From: Azolla caroliniana
Taxonomy: Eukaryota > Polypodiophyta
Direction of reading: 5' to 3'
Assembly (NCBI GenBank): GCA_043228905.1
Contig: JBHGNT010000007.1
Coordinates: 18,600,001 to 18,664,000, forward strand
DNA: 64,000 bases
Each line of letters begins with the position of its first letter. The stretch's first letter is position 1. Below the pieces are notes generated by a model that was not told the DNA's origin, searched no databases, and saw only the letters and a list, made by a program, of their open reading frames with translations. Shown one piece after another: positions 1-12,700 of the stretch. The position numbers were made by a program, and so were the translations under genes.

Positions 1-2971
1 TAATAATCAATAACCACCATCACATGGGAAATCTATTAATGTGCATCAATTAAGATTTACTAGTGATCAATTGTTTCTCATCACATCTCTAATTATGCTT
101 AAGGGGTTGTCTCATATCGTAGACAAATGAGATCAACAATACATCCATTGACTCAAGAAGGGAATTTAAAACCAAAGCCAAATTTGAACAAATCGTAACC
201 ATTACCATTAAAACAACAATGGTCTCAAAGCAAAGAATTTGTATCAAGCCTCAACACACCAATCACTTTCGACCACCTCAAGCATCACCAACATTGACCA
301 CACACAACTGATTTCCAAACCAAAAAGCAATGTTTTGAAGTGAAACTAGCACATGTAAGGGTGGAAGTCACTCTAGTGTGCCTTGTGCTAATGCAAGTTA
401 CAATATTCACTTGGATCAATACTTAAGATTTTCAAGAAGGTTCTTTAGATACAATAAAATATGCCTCATATTGAAATGTGGAAAGCAATCATAATTTTGC
501 ATTAACAAGGTCTTGTGAGCTACCTTCAAGCTTTGTTATTGCTTGAAGAGAGATTGAGAATATCTATATTTGAACTAACACGCATTTAGTGCAAAACTCA
601 TAATCGAGATTGGTACAAAATCAAGACGACCCAATCTTCTTGGATTGTTTGATTAATCTATTCAACAACATTGTTTTTTATTTGTATGTATTGTGAGGTT
701 CTTAGTTGTTAGGAGCATAATTGTAACCCTTCTTCTTCATGGAATTCAAGGTTCTTAGCCTTGTTTTATTTTCGAAAAATTACCACCATTGTAATCGTTT
801 ACCAAAAGTTCTTGTATACCCTACTTTATAAAAGGAACTTTGTTCTTAAACCGACGTTTTTAGCCTATAAAGTGGATAATCTTGACTTAATATTGTAAAA
901 TCCATTTGTAATATCATTGTCGGCTAATTACGTGTTTCAATCTTAATCTCGCACATAATTCGTTGTTCGGTTCATCCCTACCTTTGACTATGAGGAGCCT
1001 TTGACTTTGAGGAGTCTTCAACTTTGAAGAGCTTTCGATTCTAACTTACCTTCCACTTTAGGTTACGTTTGACTTTGAGGAATGTTCAACTCTGACCAAT
1101 GATCAACTCTAAGGAACCTTCGACTTTGAGGAGCCTTCGAGTTTGCAAAGCATTCAAATATGAGGAACATCTGACTCTAGAGAGCCTTTGACTCGAAGGA
1201 TTTGTCGACTTTGATGACCCTTCGAGTTTAACGACCTTTTGACTCCTAGGAGCTTTCGACTTTGACCTACCTTGGAACCTAACGACCTTTTGACTCCTAG
1301 AAGCTTTTGACATTTACAATCTTTTGATTCCTAGGAGCTTTCGAGTCACCCATCCTCTTTGGTTCAAGTCTTTGGTGGTCCCTCTCAAGTATCACACATA
1401 TGTGTGCAACTTCGTGACATTGGGGGTCTTGGATCTATCTCTCACCTTCACTAGGGAGTGCTTGGATGGAATGTGACCTTTCCTTCCTTATTTCCCTTCT
1501 TAATTTTGCTTAATGTTAATTTAGATTCTAACACTATCTCTTGGCAGATTCATCATTCTTCACAAATGATATGAAGCTTGTTGGATTTTAATTCCTTGCC
1601 AATGCATGTTCAAGAGAGCTCTCAACTTCATTTCTTTCTCCAATAACACGAACCACACCCTGAAATTCTCCAATTTCTTGTCTACCATCTTCATGGGGTA
1701 CACTCAAACCATCTCAATGACATCATTAATCACAAAAGAAATAGATCCCTCCTAATGCAATGTTGAGATTTTTTTAAATCAAAGCATTGTGGCAACCCCA
1801 TCCTTGTTTTCGAGACATATGATCAAGCAAATAAATGTTGTTGTATTGTTTGATATAGTATAGTCCCCACAACTACCCTTAAATGTGGAGCATGGTCTTG
1901 GCCTATTTTTATGAGTTTCAACCATGTATTATGACTTGACTTAATGTAAGTAAATCTTAATCTTTGAGACGTGCAAAATAATCACTATTAGACACAATCT
2001 GTCGATGTACCTAAAGGTTGTTGAGTTACGGTTACCTAACTTAATATTTCTACTTTCCACCTCTTCTAAGATGAGGGCAAGGGCATCCTAAGTGACAACC
2101 GTTACTTCCTTTTCAGTGACTAGTGGAGTGGGAGTAACAATCTTGGAAGAACATGTTTGTGGTTGATGTTGTACTATTGGTCTAACTTGGACACAAGAAG
2201 AGGAATCTTAATCGTCACATCGACTGCCAATATATTGATACACCTCTTGCATCTAAAATAATGCCTCTATATCTTGAAAATGGGCTTTTCTCACCTTTTT
2301 GTTGGAGCCTTGCTTCTCAATCTATATGCAGTAAGCAAAGCTCAATTTCATCTACGACCTATTCCTACTAAAAAGCTTTTGTGGTCACCTACACATGCTC
2401 AACCATTTGGTATTCGAAGATCTTGTACTTCAAGCTCGTGCATGCTTACTCTGTAGGGTGGATATTGGGGTGTTCATGAGCCTTTAATGAAGGCTATTTA
2501 TGCCTATATCAAATGGTACCATCCGATCATGGTCATGTGATCAAAGCAATTGCTCCTTCAAGTGACACTCTAGCTCCTTGTAATTCACAAATAGTGATCC
2601 CATAGAATAGGGGCATAATAATCTCACGACATGACTAGCCGTCAAAGGCTCGGGTGACATCAACAACTATCTTAGACTCTCTAACAACATCAATGAGTTG
2701 GTTTCCAATCTCTTGATTGTGATATGTAGTTCCTTCCGTTCCTCTTCGCGCAACACAATGCAAGCAATTAGGGACTACAAGGTCTCCTTGGTTGTCCTTA
2801 GTCCAATTCTAGAGGTTTTGGTTGATTGATGAGGTTGGGTAGGGGATGTGGGTTGTTAATTGATTTTGAGTACTTTTTCTATTCCTTCGACTAACATGTG
2901 TTTCCTAGCTTTACATTCGAGTAGGAAAATCACAACATGGTGATAATGTGCAAATTTTATGAATGTGCCTC
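1..2971. other. Gene-free region left of the copia element
   Basis: I see no gene here. Open frames are short and none resembles a family I recognise. Between about 1550 and 2850 the minus strand has broken coding-like stretches with many stops, perhaps a very old retroelement, but I cannot name a domain. A degenerate repeat block lies at 981-1348. Confidence 0.5.
981..1348. repeat. Degenerate tandem repeat, about 20-bp unit
   Basis: About 16 imperfect copies of a unit close to GACTTTGAGGAGCCTTCGA follow one another, with variants such as GACTCCTAGGAGCTTTCGA toward the right end. The minus-strand frame through it (1086-1313) gives a basic, Ser/Lys-rich peptide that only reflects the repeat, so I do not call it a gene. 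Confidence 0.75.
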
Positions 2972-3368
2972 TGTTGAGAATCAAGCTCAACTTGGTCTAG
3001 TGTGTGAACTCACCTTGAGAGTGAATAGACACTCCAACGGTCAAGAGTCACCATTATGTCACCACTTTGTATTCTAGCATTTAGTATGAGTCATAGAATC
3101 ATATTCTATGACACATAACTTATGAGCTTTCACATTTCCCATGTTCCATGAGTCTTGTAGTTAATGAAGAGAGAGGGTGACTATATAAAGCACCCTCCTC
3201 CCACCTTTTATAATGTTGAGTCTTTCTCCTTTGTTAATATACTTTACCTTGCGTATTCTCTGTGTCTTACTCCTTGTCTCTCTCTCTCACACACACACAC
3301 TCTCTCTCATACACACACACATTTCATATCTATTCTGTTGTAAAGAATCCATCTCATGATTCTTTACA
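2972..3368 (+). repeat. 5' LTR of the copia element
   Basis: This 397-bp repeat starts TGTTGAG and ends TTTACA. It contains a TATA-like CTATATAAAG at 3181-3190, the likely start region of the element transcript. A CT/CA microsatellite near its end is longer than in the 3' copy. A perfect 9-bp inverted repeat with a 3-bp loop (TCATAGAAT, 3091-3111) lies upstream of the TATA box and is present in both LTRs. Confidence 0.95.
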
Positions 3369-3380
3369 TGGTATCAGAGC
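3369..3380 (+). promoter_or_regulatory. Primer binding site (initiator Met-tRNA)
   Basis: TGGTATCAGAGC directly follows the 5' LTR. This is the usual plant copia primer site, complementary to the 3' end of initiator methionine tRNA, where minus-strand cDNA synthesis starts. Confidence 0.95.
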
Positions 3381-3518
3381 GACTTGGTAGCTCGATCTAG
3401 CCCATCCGCATGCACTATGCCCTATGCCGACGACCAAGAACCGGCTCATCGTTATTGTAGCTTCGCTACATAGCTCGCATTCGAAGAGAGAAGAAGAAGA
3501 AGAAGAAGAATCAACATA

Positions 3519-6500
3519 ATGAATACTCAAATGGGGAGCGCTCTCCCTACCGAGAAGTTGGATCGAAACAACTTCGCATCTTGGGAGTACAAGATGCACC
3601 AATACCTTGTTGGACAAGGCTATTGGAGCTACATCAAAGGAGCGCACGAAGACCGACCCGTCGAAGCGGCTCCCGGATATGCGACATGGGAGCAAGCAGC
3701 AAGCCGCAAGCCACAAGTCGCGTGATGTATTGCTTGGCAAAATGTGTTCATGATCACATGCTCGGCTACATTCGCGAAGCCAAGACGCCGAAGGAGGCAT
3801 GGGAAAATCTACGAAAGATTTTCGCGGCGAACACAACCGCAAGAAGGCTTCAACTTCGCCAAGAATTGAACAACACTCAACAAAGGGACATGTCCATCAT
3901 GACATACACCTTGAAGATCAAGGAGCTTTGCGACTTGCTCGGCTTGATAAGCGTAAATATCAATGATGATGAGATGGTGCAAATATGCCTCGGCGGCCTC
4001 GCACCACGGTTTGGCGTGATGCGAACCGCCGTTCTAGCAAGGGAGAAATCTCCCTCCTTCTTCGAGCTCCAATCCATGCTATTGGTCGAAGAAAACCACA
4101 TGTGTACAAGGAGCAATGAGTCGGAAGGCCACATGCGCTACATGCACTCGAACGGAGGAAGAGGACGCGGACGAGCGAGAGGCCGATTCAGCCAAGGACA
4201 AGGCGGACGAGGTCCGACCTATGACAACAACTCCCAATTTCAGCTGCAAAACGGAAGCCAATGAGGAACCTTCGCAAGAAGGGGGAGCTTCCACTCTGGC
4301 CCGAGCGGTCAAAACGCAACCGAATGCGGATATTGCGGAAAACTCGGCCACCACGAAGAAGAGTGCCGAAAGAAGATGCGTGAATCGGCTTCCACAAGCC
4401 GACAACTCACGAATTATGCGCACAATACTGACTACAAAGAGTATGATGGAATGTACGGGCACAACTCCGACCGTGGCAAAATGTTCATGATGAAACATAG
4501 AGCAAACTCTATGTCGGCCTCTACCTCAACTAGTGCCCTCAATTTGGAGGACGTATGGTTTGTTGACTCCAGAGCCTCAAACCATATGACATCTCATAAA
4601 GAATGGTTTCTCGAACTTCGAGAGCCGGACCCTGGTTATGTCGAAACCGGAGATGACACTACCCACCCGATTCGGCACATCGACAATGTTCCGTTCGGCG
4701 AAAGAGGTAAGCAAACATACATTAAAAATGTCTTGCATGTTCCCACCATCACGAAGAACTTGGTCTCGGTTGGCCAAATGGTTGAGCAAGGGATGCAAGT
4801 ATGATTCGACCAAGAAGGGTGCTTCATCGAAAAAGAGGGCCGAATCATCGCGCGCGGAAGAAGAGAGGGCCAGATGTTCATTTTCGATTCATGCGAGATG
4901 AAATCCACCATGTTCGCAAAAAGCACGAAAGCCGACTCCGACATAGAGCTATGGCCAAGCGAATCAGCCACATCAATCTCAACAAACTCAAAGCAATGAA
5001 ATCGAAAGGAGTCGTCATCGGACTCCCGACATTCAAAGAGAAGGAGATTGAAGGTGTATGCGAAGCATGCCAATTCAGCAAGCAACACTGACACCCATTC
5101 CCGAAAGAGCGGAACGTGAGCAAAGGTCTACTTGACGTAGTCCATTTTGACGTATGGGAACCAGTGCAAACGACTACATTCGGCGGATGCCGATATTACG
5201 TGCTCTTCATCGACGACTTCTCCAGGCACACGTGGGTCTATCCGATGCGGCAAAAGAGTGAAGTGTTCGAACACTTCCAAAAGTTTAAAAACGAAGTCGA
5301 AAAAGCCATTGGTCGTCATGTACGATGCCTTCGATCAGATGGTGGCAAGGAGTACTTCTCGGACGATTTCACGTCGTATCTCCGAAAGGAAGGAATTCGG
5401 CGAGAATTCACTTGCCGACACACTCCGCAACAAAACGGAGTAGCCGAGTGCAAAAATCGGCACATCCTCGAAGTAGCGCGGGCCATGATGAACAAGAAGC
5501 ATATGCCCAAGTCATATTGGGCCGAAGCTGCAAATACGGCCGTCTACCTAATGAACCGGTGCACAACATCCGGAGTGCACGAGGTCACTCCGCACGAAAA
5601 ATACTTCGGAAAGAAGCCGGACTTATCGCACACTCGGATATTCGGCGCGATAGCGTACGTGGACATCCTCGACGAGAAGCGTCAAAAGCTTGACCCGAAG
5701 TCGGAGAAATGTATCCTCGTAGGATACTCACTGGAGCAAAAGGGGTACAAGTGCTACAACCCCTCAACTCGAAAATCTCGAGTAAGTCGAGACGTCGTTT
5801 TTGACGAGTCCGCATTCTGGTACGCACCAGAGACAACTTCGACTCCGACTCTGCTCGACCTGGAATCCGCCAAACAAGAGATAGAGGATGAAGATCGCCT
5901 TACGCGCATGTTCGAAGAAAGTCCGATCACGACCCGACTGAGTGGACCACAAGAGCCTTTAAGCGATCAAAGGACATCACGACCTAACCCGAAGATGGAC
6001 AAAGGCAAGGCGAAAATGGCGGAATACGAAGACGATCGCTTCGACAACGATGAGTCGACTCACTCACTCAACAGTGAGTTCGGCGGCTTCGATGTGCCAA
6101 TCGGAGCTAAGAAAGCCCTCATCTCTGCAAATGAAAAGCTCTGTCGCTCCACCCGTGAAAAGAATCCGATCAGCCGATTTGGCTACAACGACTACATGGC
6201 ATATCACTATGCCTTAATGATGAAGGTGGCGACAGTCCGCGAGCCAGAAACATTTTCTGAAGCAGCCAAGGATCCGCGATGAATCGAAGCCATGAACGAG
6301 GAGGTACAGGCACTATGCAAGAACGAGACATGGGATCTCATTCCCACCTCACCACACAAAAAGGCGATCGGATGCAGATGGATTTACAAAGTGAAGTACA
6401 ACGCCGACGGTTCCATCAACCGCTACAAAGTGGACTCGTAGCGAAAGGCTACGCCCAAACGCACGGAGTTGCCTACGAGGAGACCTTTGCCCCGGTGGCA

Positions 6501-7803
6501 AAGATGACGACGGTACAGACCGTAATTGCGCTTGCCGCGGCGAAAAGGTGGCACCTCCATCAAATGGACGTCAAGAACGCCTTTCTACAAGGCGAATTAG
6601 AAGAGGTGTACATGATACAACCACCCAGCTTCAACTCAAGCACCCATCCGAAAGTTGTATGCCGACTCAAGAAGCCACTCTATGGCCTCAAGCAAGCACC
6701 GCGTGCTTGGCATTCAAAGATAACGCAATATCTTCATCAAATTGGCTTCCGCATGTCAAAATCGAACAACTCCCTCTACATACTAAGTGATTCCACAAGT
6801 ATGATCGTCATCATCTTATATGTGGATGACCTAGTCATTGGAGGTGAGCATCTCGTCGAAATCAATAAGGTCAAATGTCTCCTTTCCGACAAGTTCGAGA
6901 TGATGGACATGAAGGAGCTCCACTACTTCCTCAACATCGAGGTAATTTGGACTCCGATCGGAATCATGATCTCTCAACGGCACTACATCCTCAACTTGTT
7001 ATACAAGTTTAGTATGGTTGAGTGCAAATCCGCAACAACCCCACTTGATCGCAATCTCAAACTAGATGCGAACTCCGGCACCAAAGCGTGTGAGCCGACT
7101 CAATATCGACAACTCAGGGAGTCTCATCTACCTCACGATCACTCGACCCGATCTCAATTATCCGGTCGGTCTCCTTAGTCAATTCATGCAAATACCGCGT
7201 GATACTCACTTGGATTGCGCTAAGCGAGTTTTACGATACATGAGCGGCACAATGGATTGCGGCATCCTTTACAAGACCACGATGCCAATACAACTCGAGG
7301 GGTACATAGACACCGATTGGGCCGGCTACAAAGCCGATAGAAGATCAACCTCCAGATTTGTTTTTTCCCTCGGCAACGGAGCAATATCCTGGAGTAGCAA
7401 AAAGCAATCAACCGTCGCTCTTTCGAGCACAGAGGCGGAATACAAGGGCACGACAATGGCCACATGTGAAGTCGTATGGCTCAAAAGGATACTCAAGGAA
7501 CTGGGCGTACCCATCAAGGATCTGTCTTCCCTTTACTGCGACAACATGAGCAATATTTATCTGGCTCGGAACCCTGTGTTCCACGCGCGAACAAAGCACA
7601 TCGAAGTGCACTATCACTTCATCCGAGAGCGCGTTCTAGCTGGTGATGTCGACCTACAACACATTAGCACAAATCTTCAAATGGCCGACATCTTCACTAA
7701 AGCCTTAGGAGCTGACAAGCTATGGCAATTCATGACCGATCTCGGATTGACGATCCTTGACCTGCCAAGCTTGAGGGGGAGTACTGAAGACACTACGCAA
7801 TAA
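3519..7803 (+). pseudogene. Copia gag-pol polyprotein, broken
   Basis: Gag begins at ATG 3519. A CCHC zinc knuckle (CGYCGKLGHHEEEC) lies at about 4327-4368, and the protease site reads DSRAS instead of D-S/T-G-A at about 4564. The integrase zinc motif and D,D,E core lie at about 4970-5470, with E in AECKNRH. The reverse transcriptase has YVDD near 6820, and RNase H (DTDWAGY, SSTEAEY) ends at 7803. Frame is lost near 3700, 4957, 6428 and 7117. In-frame stops lie at 4262-4264, 4802-4804, 5089-5091 and 6280-6282; the first three look like CGA to TGA changes, as expected from decay of methylated CpG. The product would have been one polyprotein of about 1,400 residues. No intact version exists in this copy. 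Confidence 0.93.
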
Positions 7804-8004
7804 CGCGTGGATTTCGCAACTGCGCAATGAAGCCGCAAAGAAAGACGCAAGCCGAAGCACAAACTTCGCAACTACGCACAACGCAAGTTGGAGCATGGAT
7901 TCCGCAACTCCGCATAAATGCGAGTTGACGCAGACTCCGAAACGTGAGTCGAAGCGGATTTCGGATACCGTCTGAAACCGACCCGACTTGAGCTTGAGGG
8001 GGCG
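7767..8004 (+). promoter_or_regulatory. Polypurine tract and a second PPT-like copy
   Basis: The tract AGCTTGAGGGGGCG (7991-8004) abuts the 3' LTR and is the expected primer for plus-strand synthesis. A very similar AGCTTGAGGGGGAG sits at 7769-7782, just inside the end of the RNase H frame. The roughly 200 bp between them is noncoding and rich in short CGCAACT/GCGCAA-like repeats. Confidence 0.8.
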
Positions 8005-8379
8005 TGTTGAGAATCAAGCTCAACTTGGTCTAGTGTGTGAACTCACCTTGAGAGTGAATAGACACTCCAACGGTCAAGAGTCACCATTATGTCACCACTT
8101 TGTATTCTAGCATTTAGTATAAGTCATAGAATCATATTCTATGACACATAACTTATGAGCTTTCACATTTCCCATGTTCCATGAGTCTTGTAGTTAATGA
8201 AGAGAGAGGGTGACTATATAAAGCACCCTCCTCCCACCTTGTATAATGTTGAGTCTTTCTCCTTTGTTAATATACTTTACCTTGCATATTCTCTGTGTCT
8301 TACTCCTTATCTCTCTCACACACACACACACATTTCATATCTATTTCGTTGTAAAGAAACCATCTCATGATTCTTTACA
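8005..8379 (+). repeat. 3' LTR of the copia element
   Basis: This 375-bp copy matches the 5' LTR apart from about seven substitutions and a shorter CT/CA tract. It starts TGTTGAG, has CTATATAAAG at about 8214-8223, and ends TTTACA, followed by ACCTC. Confidence 0.95.
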
Positions 8380-9046
8380 ACCTCATTCACCCCCACCATG
8401 GTGTTTTTATGTTGCATGTGCCTCACTAACCTCACTAGACTTTTAAGCGGGTGATCATTAAAGAGATCAATCTTATTTGCATTGAACTTTTATTAACGTG
8501 GGAATAATGGCATAAGAAATACATATACAATATACAACAATATAAATATTGGTAGCTTAAATATAAGGATAGGGTTCTTGATGGTTTTTTTTAGCAACAC
8601 AAGTACAATTTCATTTATTTGATGGTTAGAAAAATACCAAAAGATAGCTCATATTTTCTCGCCATTGTCCCATCTTGTTGGCAAATAAAAATACTAACCA
8701 TGAATTTATTATTTTAATCATTTATGTTGACGAGACAACTTGGGCATACAACAACCAACCTTGGCATTTCAAGTGAGACTATCGGAAAGAAATGGCCTTT
8801 AATGTAACTCTAGCCTAGCATCCTACAAGTTCAGAACTCCACCCAAACTTCTAGCCAAGTTTCATCCTAAGTCTGATTCCTAACCATAGACAGATCACCA
8901 GTAAGCAAGTCTCACTAAGGGAAGCTTTGAGAAGGCCTCAAACTTGCTTGTGATGCCCAACTGCCTCAAAAGCAGTAAAACATGAATAATTCGGAACAAA
9001 AGCAACCTTTGCAGCAACGATGAATATGACAACAAGATGACACAAG
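8380..9046. other. Spacer, nothing recognised
   Basis: AT-rich DNA between the copia element and the tandem repeat. I see no coding frame or known element. Confidence 0.4.
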
Positions 9047-9422
9047 ATGTTTTCAGGTGGGTTGAGCCCGAATTTTATCATGGATCCTTAGGGATAGACC
9101 GCCGGTAGGTTCAAGAGAAGCTTCCGGAAGCCCCTTCCCCACTCTCCCGAGATGTTTTCAGGGGCTTGAACCTGAGTTTCATCATGGGTCCTCAAGGATA
9201 GACCGCCGGTAGGTTCGAGAGAAGCTTTTGGAATCCCATTCCCTAAGCCCCTTCCCCACTCTTTCTCGAGAGATGTTTTCAGGGGTTTGAACCCGAGTTT
9301 CATCATGGGACCTCAGGGACAGACCACTGGTAGGTTCGAGAGAAGCTTCTGGAAGCCCATTCTCGATAGACCACTGGTAGGTTTGAGTGAAGCTTCCGGA
9401 AGCCCATTCCCTGCTCTCCTGT
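9047..9422. repeat. Tandem repeat, about 105-125-bp unit, three and a half copies
   Basis: Each unit starts GATGTTTTCAGGGG, continues through ATCATGGG and AGACCGCCGGTAGGTTCGAG, and ends with AAGCTTCCGGAAGCCC and a CCC-rich tail. Units start near 9047, 9151 and 9271. The third carries an internal partial duplication of its AGACCACTGGTAGGTT part. The open frames through this block are repeat artefacts. Confidence 0.85.
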
Positions 9423-9426
9423 GGAA

Positions 9427-9660
9427 CCCCCCCCCCCCATTTAGACTCCTACCCTCAATGACAAACACACACACACACACACACACAAAAAATGATTCAG
9501 ATTTAAAATAATAATAATAATAATCATAATATCGGAAAAAATGAAAAATGAAAAAAAAACAAACAAATATATAAATATATAAACAAAATTAGCTAAGAAA
9601 TCTTCTGCTCTTCTTCTTCTTCTTCTGTTCTCTGAGAGAGAGAGAGAGAGAGCGCCTCGA
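9427..9660. repeat. Microsatellite cluster just upstream of PAT1
   Basis: In order: a poly-C run near 9427, (CA)n near 9464-9486, (AAT)n near 9507-9520, poly-A and AT tracts, (TTC)n near 9610-9627 and (GA)n near 9634-9652. The TTC/GA tracts probably lie in the PAT1 promoter or 5' leader, a common place for such repeats in plants. Confidence 0.8.
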
Positions 9661-9680
9661 AGCTTTCCTTCCAAGAACCT

Positions 9681-9710
9681 ATGCCCGCAGATAGTCTACC
9701 TCTGATGTAA
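9681..9710 (+). other. Short upstream ORF in the likely PAT1 leader (9 codons)
   Basis: ATG at 9681 reads MPADSLPLM and stops at TAA 9708-9710, 36 bp before the PAT1 start. It is in frame with PAT1 but closed by its own stop. It matters only if transcription starts upstream of 9681, which the sequence cannot show. Confidence 0.35.
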
Positions 9711-9746
9711 AGAAGATCCGTGTCTATCTTTGAAGGTTCTGTAGCC

Positions 9747-12700
9747 ATGGCTGGACTCGTGAAAGGTATGCAAAGATATCCATCATCCATTATGTATGCG
9801 TCTTTCACTTCTCCTCATTTTGAAATTATTCATCTTTTCAAGATGAGTATCTTTCTTGTTTCAAGATCAAAGTTCGGCTGTTCATATTTTTCCTTCTTCT
9901 AGGGTTAAGATTAAGATCTAAAACGATGTTAGGAAGAGTGTCTATGCATATGATGAAACACAAGAAAAGATTTGGACTCTGGACTCAAATCCGTATTTTT
10001 CTGGAGATTTATCTGCAAAAAAAGCTCTAAATTGTTTTCATGGATAGGCAATGAATATCTGGTTTATTTTCAGCAGAGTGATCATTTGTGTATTCTCAGC
10101 TGAAAATCCAAGGAAAATGTTTGTATATATGTGTGTTATCGGTGTATCCTTCTTTTATGTTTTATTTTTTTTGCTTTCCAAGATGAATTTTTTTAGTGCT
10201 AACTTCAAGATCTACCATAGCTGATCTAGATTATGTTTGAGCATATTATAAACCCAAGAAGAAATGTGACGTTGGAATTGAAATCTTAGTTTTGCACCGG
10301 CAAAGAAGATCTACATAATGTCATGTATAACACTTCGAATATTTTCTCATTTACACATTTCATTGTTTTTGCATGCACACATATCACGATGTAAGATAAG
10401 CGAGAAACCTGTGGTTCACGTGCACCCATTATATTTTGCATGCGTATATCTCTCTCTGTTTCCAAAATGACTGAGCTACGATGAGAATTTTACTTCTCAA
10501 GTTATGGTCAAAAGATCAGATGATAGAACTGTAGTTTTTGAACTGCCAAAGAGTTTCGAAATGTCCAGTATAAGCTTCCCGTATCAGACTTATTGTCAGC
10601 AGTGTGTACATATGTCTTTGAAGCTGAAAGTTAATAAAAAAATAGTTAACGAGGGATTGTTTCCTTTTCAAGTTGAAATTTCTGTGTGAGAGATTTGCTA
10701 GGGTTTAACAATGAAATAGTTTTATTTTGTGAAAGTCTACAGATATCCTTAGGATAAGAGAAAGAAATTAGCAACCTGATTTGGGTTATACCTGTATATT
10801 TTTAACAAATGATGATGTATATATGTATGTATGTATTTATTTATACTTATTTTACATTTCTTTGAATTAGTAAAAGAAGCTCTGTGTCTTTGATTTACTT
10901 TCAATGTAGTGTTCCTGTATATATTCTCAGCAGAATGTTTATATATGTGTAATCAGCCGAATGTTTGTATATGTATTTTTAGCTGAAAGGTAAGCAAGAA
11001 GCCTATTATTGAATGTCTTTATATGGCAATTGTTTTTTCTTTTGTTTATGAGATGAAGTAGTTGAGTATTTTCATAAAGTTCAGATCGGGAGCTAAATGA
11101 GCTGATTTAAATAATACACTGAACACTAGGTAGGAGATCTGTTTATAAATTGATTTGATGGGATTGGGTTATTTTCAAGCTCATATAAGAAGCTCTAAAA
11201 GATTATTTTCAGCTGAAAGATAAGCATACTTCACATGTGATTTCTTTGCTTACAAGATAAAATATTGACGATAATTTCTTGGATGAGTACGATATCTTCT
11301 AATGTGATCTGGATTATGCTTGCATATCCTGAAGGAAATCAGCGTGCAAAACTTTCAGAGGGGTTTGGAAACCAATCAAACAACCATTTAAACTTAAATT
11401 TCACCAATTGAAATAATTTATAAATGAGGAAACATGTCCTTAAGTTTTTAGACTCATTAAGACACAACCAACAATTTAAGCCTATTTCCAAAAACTGTAT
11501 ACAGAGCTTCCAAGGGTCTCTTCAATGAGCATACTCGAAAAGAGAGAGAACCAGTTATAATACCTGCAGATTTCATCACTCTAAAATGACTGTTCAATAT
11601 TGCTGAATCTGAATTTCGAGTTTGGAAATTTAAGAGGGTTGTGTGAGTAAGGCACCTCTTACTCATTGTACAAAGTGTCACCTCATCAAAAATATAAAAG
11701 ATATTTCAATTCATTCTTTTTATGAACCTTTTCATTTAATTTATTTCTTTGTTCAAGATGAAATTGTTCTGGGAGACATTTCATGAGGTTAAGATCAAGA
11801 GCCTCTTCTTTTAGAGCTTATCCATGAATATAATGAAATTTCAACCCAAGAATAGATAAATACCTGTCTTGCCTCTTTATATTTACATGATTAGCATCAC
11901 ATGTTGGGATCTTAACTCTTCGACTAGTAAAATGAGCCCTAAAGCATTATGTCTTATGCTAACTAATGTCATGAATAATATTAGATTGATTTTTCTGTGG
12001 AGTATTTATTTGTGTATTTTCTTGGAAGGTAAAAAAGCTTTGGTCATCTTTTGTATGCGGAAGTACTTGTGATTTAGGAAAAATTGTTTTCTTCTGTGAG
12101 ATATTGCACAAGGTTAAGTTCAAGATGATCATGGGTTGTTTTCGGTGATTGCGTATGCTTATCACAAGTATAGATGTGATATGTAATAATCTGTAGAATT
12201 AGTGACTAAAATGCAGCAGTTGTTTATGTGTGTATTTTCAGCTGAAACTTAAGGGAGAACTCGATACTTCAATGCATCCCTGATATTTAGCCTTTTTGTG
12301 CGAACTTCTTTCTTTGTTGTAGATGATATGGTGCATGAATCAAATGATTTGATTGAAAATTAGAAGCTAATTTGGAATTGAGGCAAAACATATTTTTGAG
12401 GTTTACGATGCAATGCTCACGTCTCCGTTTCTTCCATCTTAAAAGCATTTGTGAATAAAAAGATGAAAACATTTTCTCATTCTGTCTTCATGTCAAGTGA
12501 CTATTTAATTAAATGAATGGACGATTATTCAATATCTTTGTTTAAGCTGTGTGAAAGAAAAACCTCACGTATGGTTTGCAGAGTGGGAGTTGAAAAAACA
12601 ACCTTACTCTCCTCGATAAGGTATACAACTGGTTTTTAGAGTGCCTTGAAATTCAGGCAATTGGTTAAAAGAAGCTCTAAAGTATTATATTTGCTGCCAC

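Larger units (their letters stand above)
2972..8379 (+). mobile_element. Ty1/copia LTR retrotransposon, full length (5.4 kb)
   Basis: The element is bounded by two direct LTRs that begin TGTTGAGAATC and end CTTTACA. A primer binding site follows the 5' LTR and a polypurine tract precedes the 3' LTR. The internal region encodes gag, protease, integrase, reverse transcriptase and RNase H in that order, which is the copia order. The flanks are GCCTC at 2967-2971 and ACCTC at 8380-8384, a 5-bp target duplication with one mismatch. The LTRs differ by about seven substitutions plus length changes in the CT/CA microsatellite, so the insertion is fairly recent. The coding region carries several stops and frameshifts, so this copy cannot make its own proteins. 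Confidence 0.96.

Noticed and set aside
1086-1313. Minus-strand frame with a basic repeated peptide
   Set aside because: It is the translation of a degenerate 20-bp DNA repeat and has no codon or domain support.
3354-3842. Minus-strand frame of 162 residues over the copia gag
   Set aside because: It is antisense to clear gag sequence and crosses the LTR boundary; a shadow frame.
9047-9422. CRISPR-like array
   Set aside because: The repeats are directly adjacent, about 110 bp, diverged, and lack uniform spacers; the DNA is eukaryotic.
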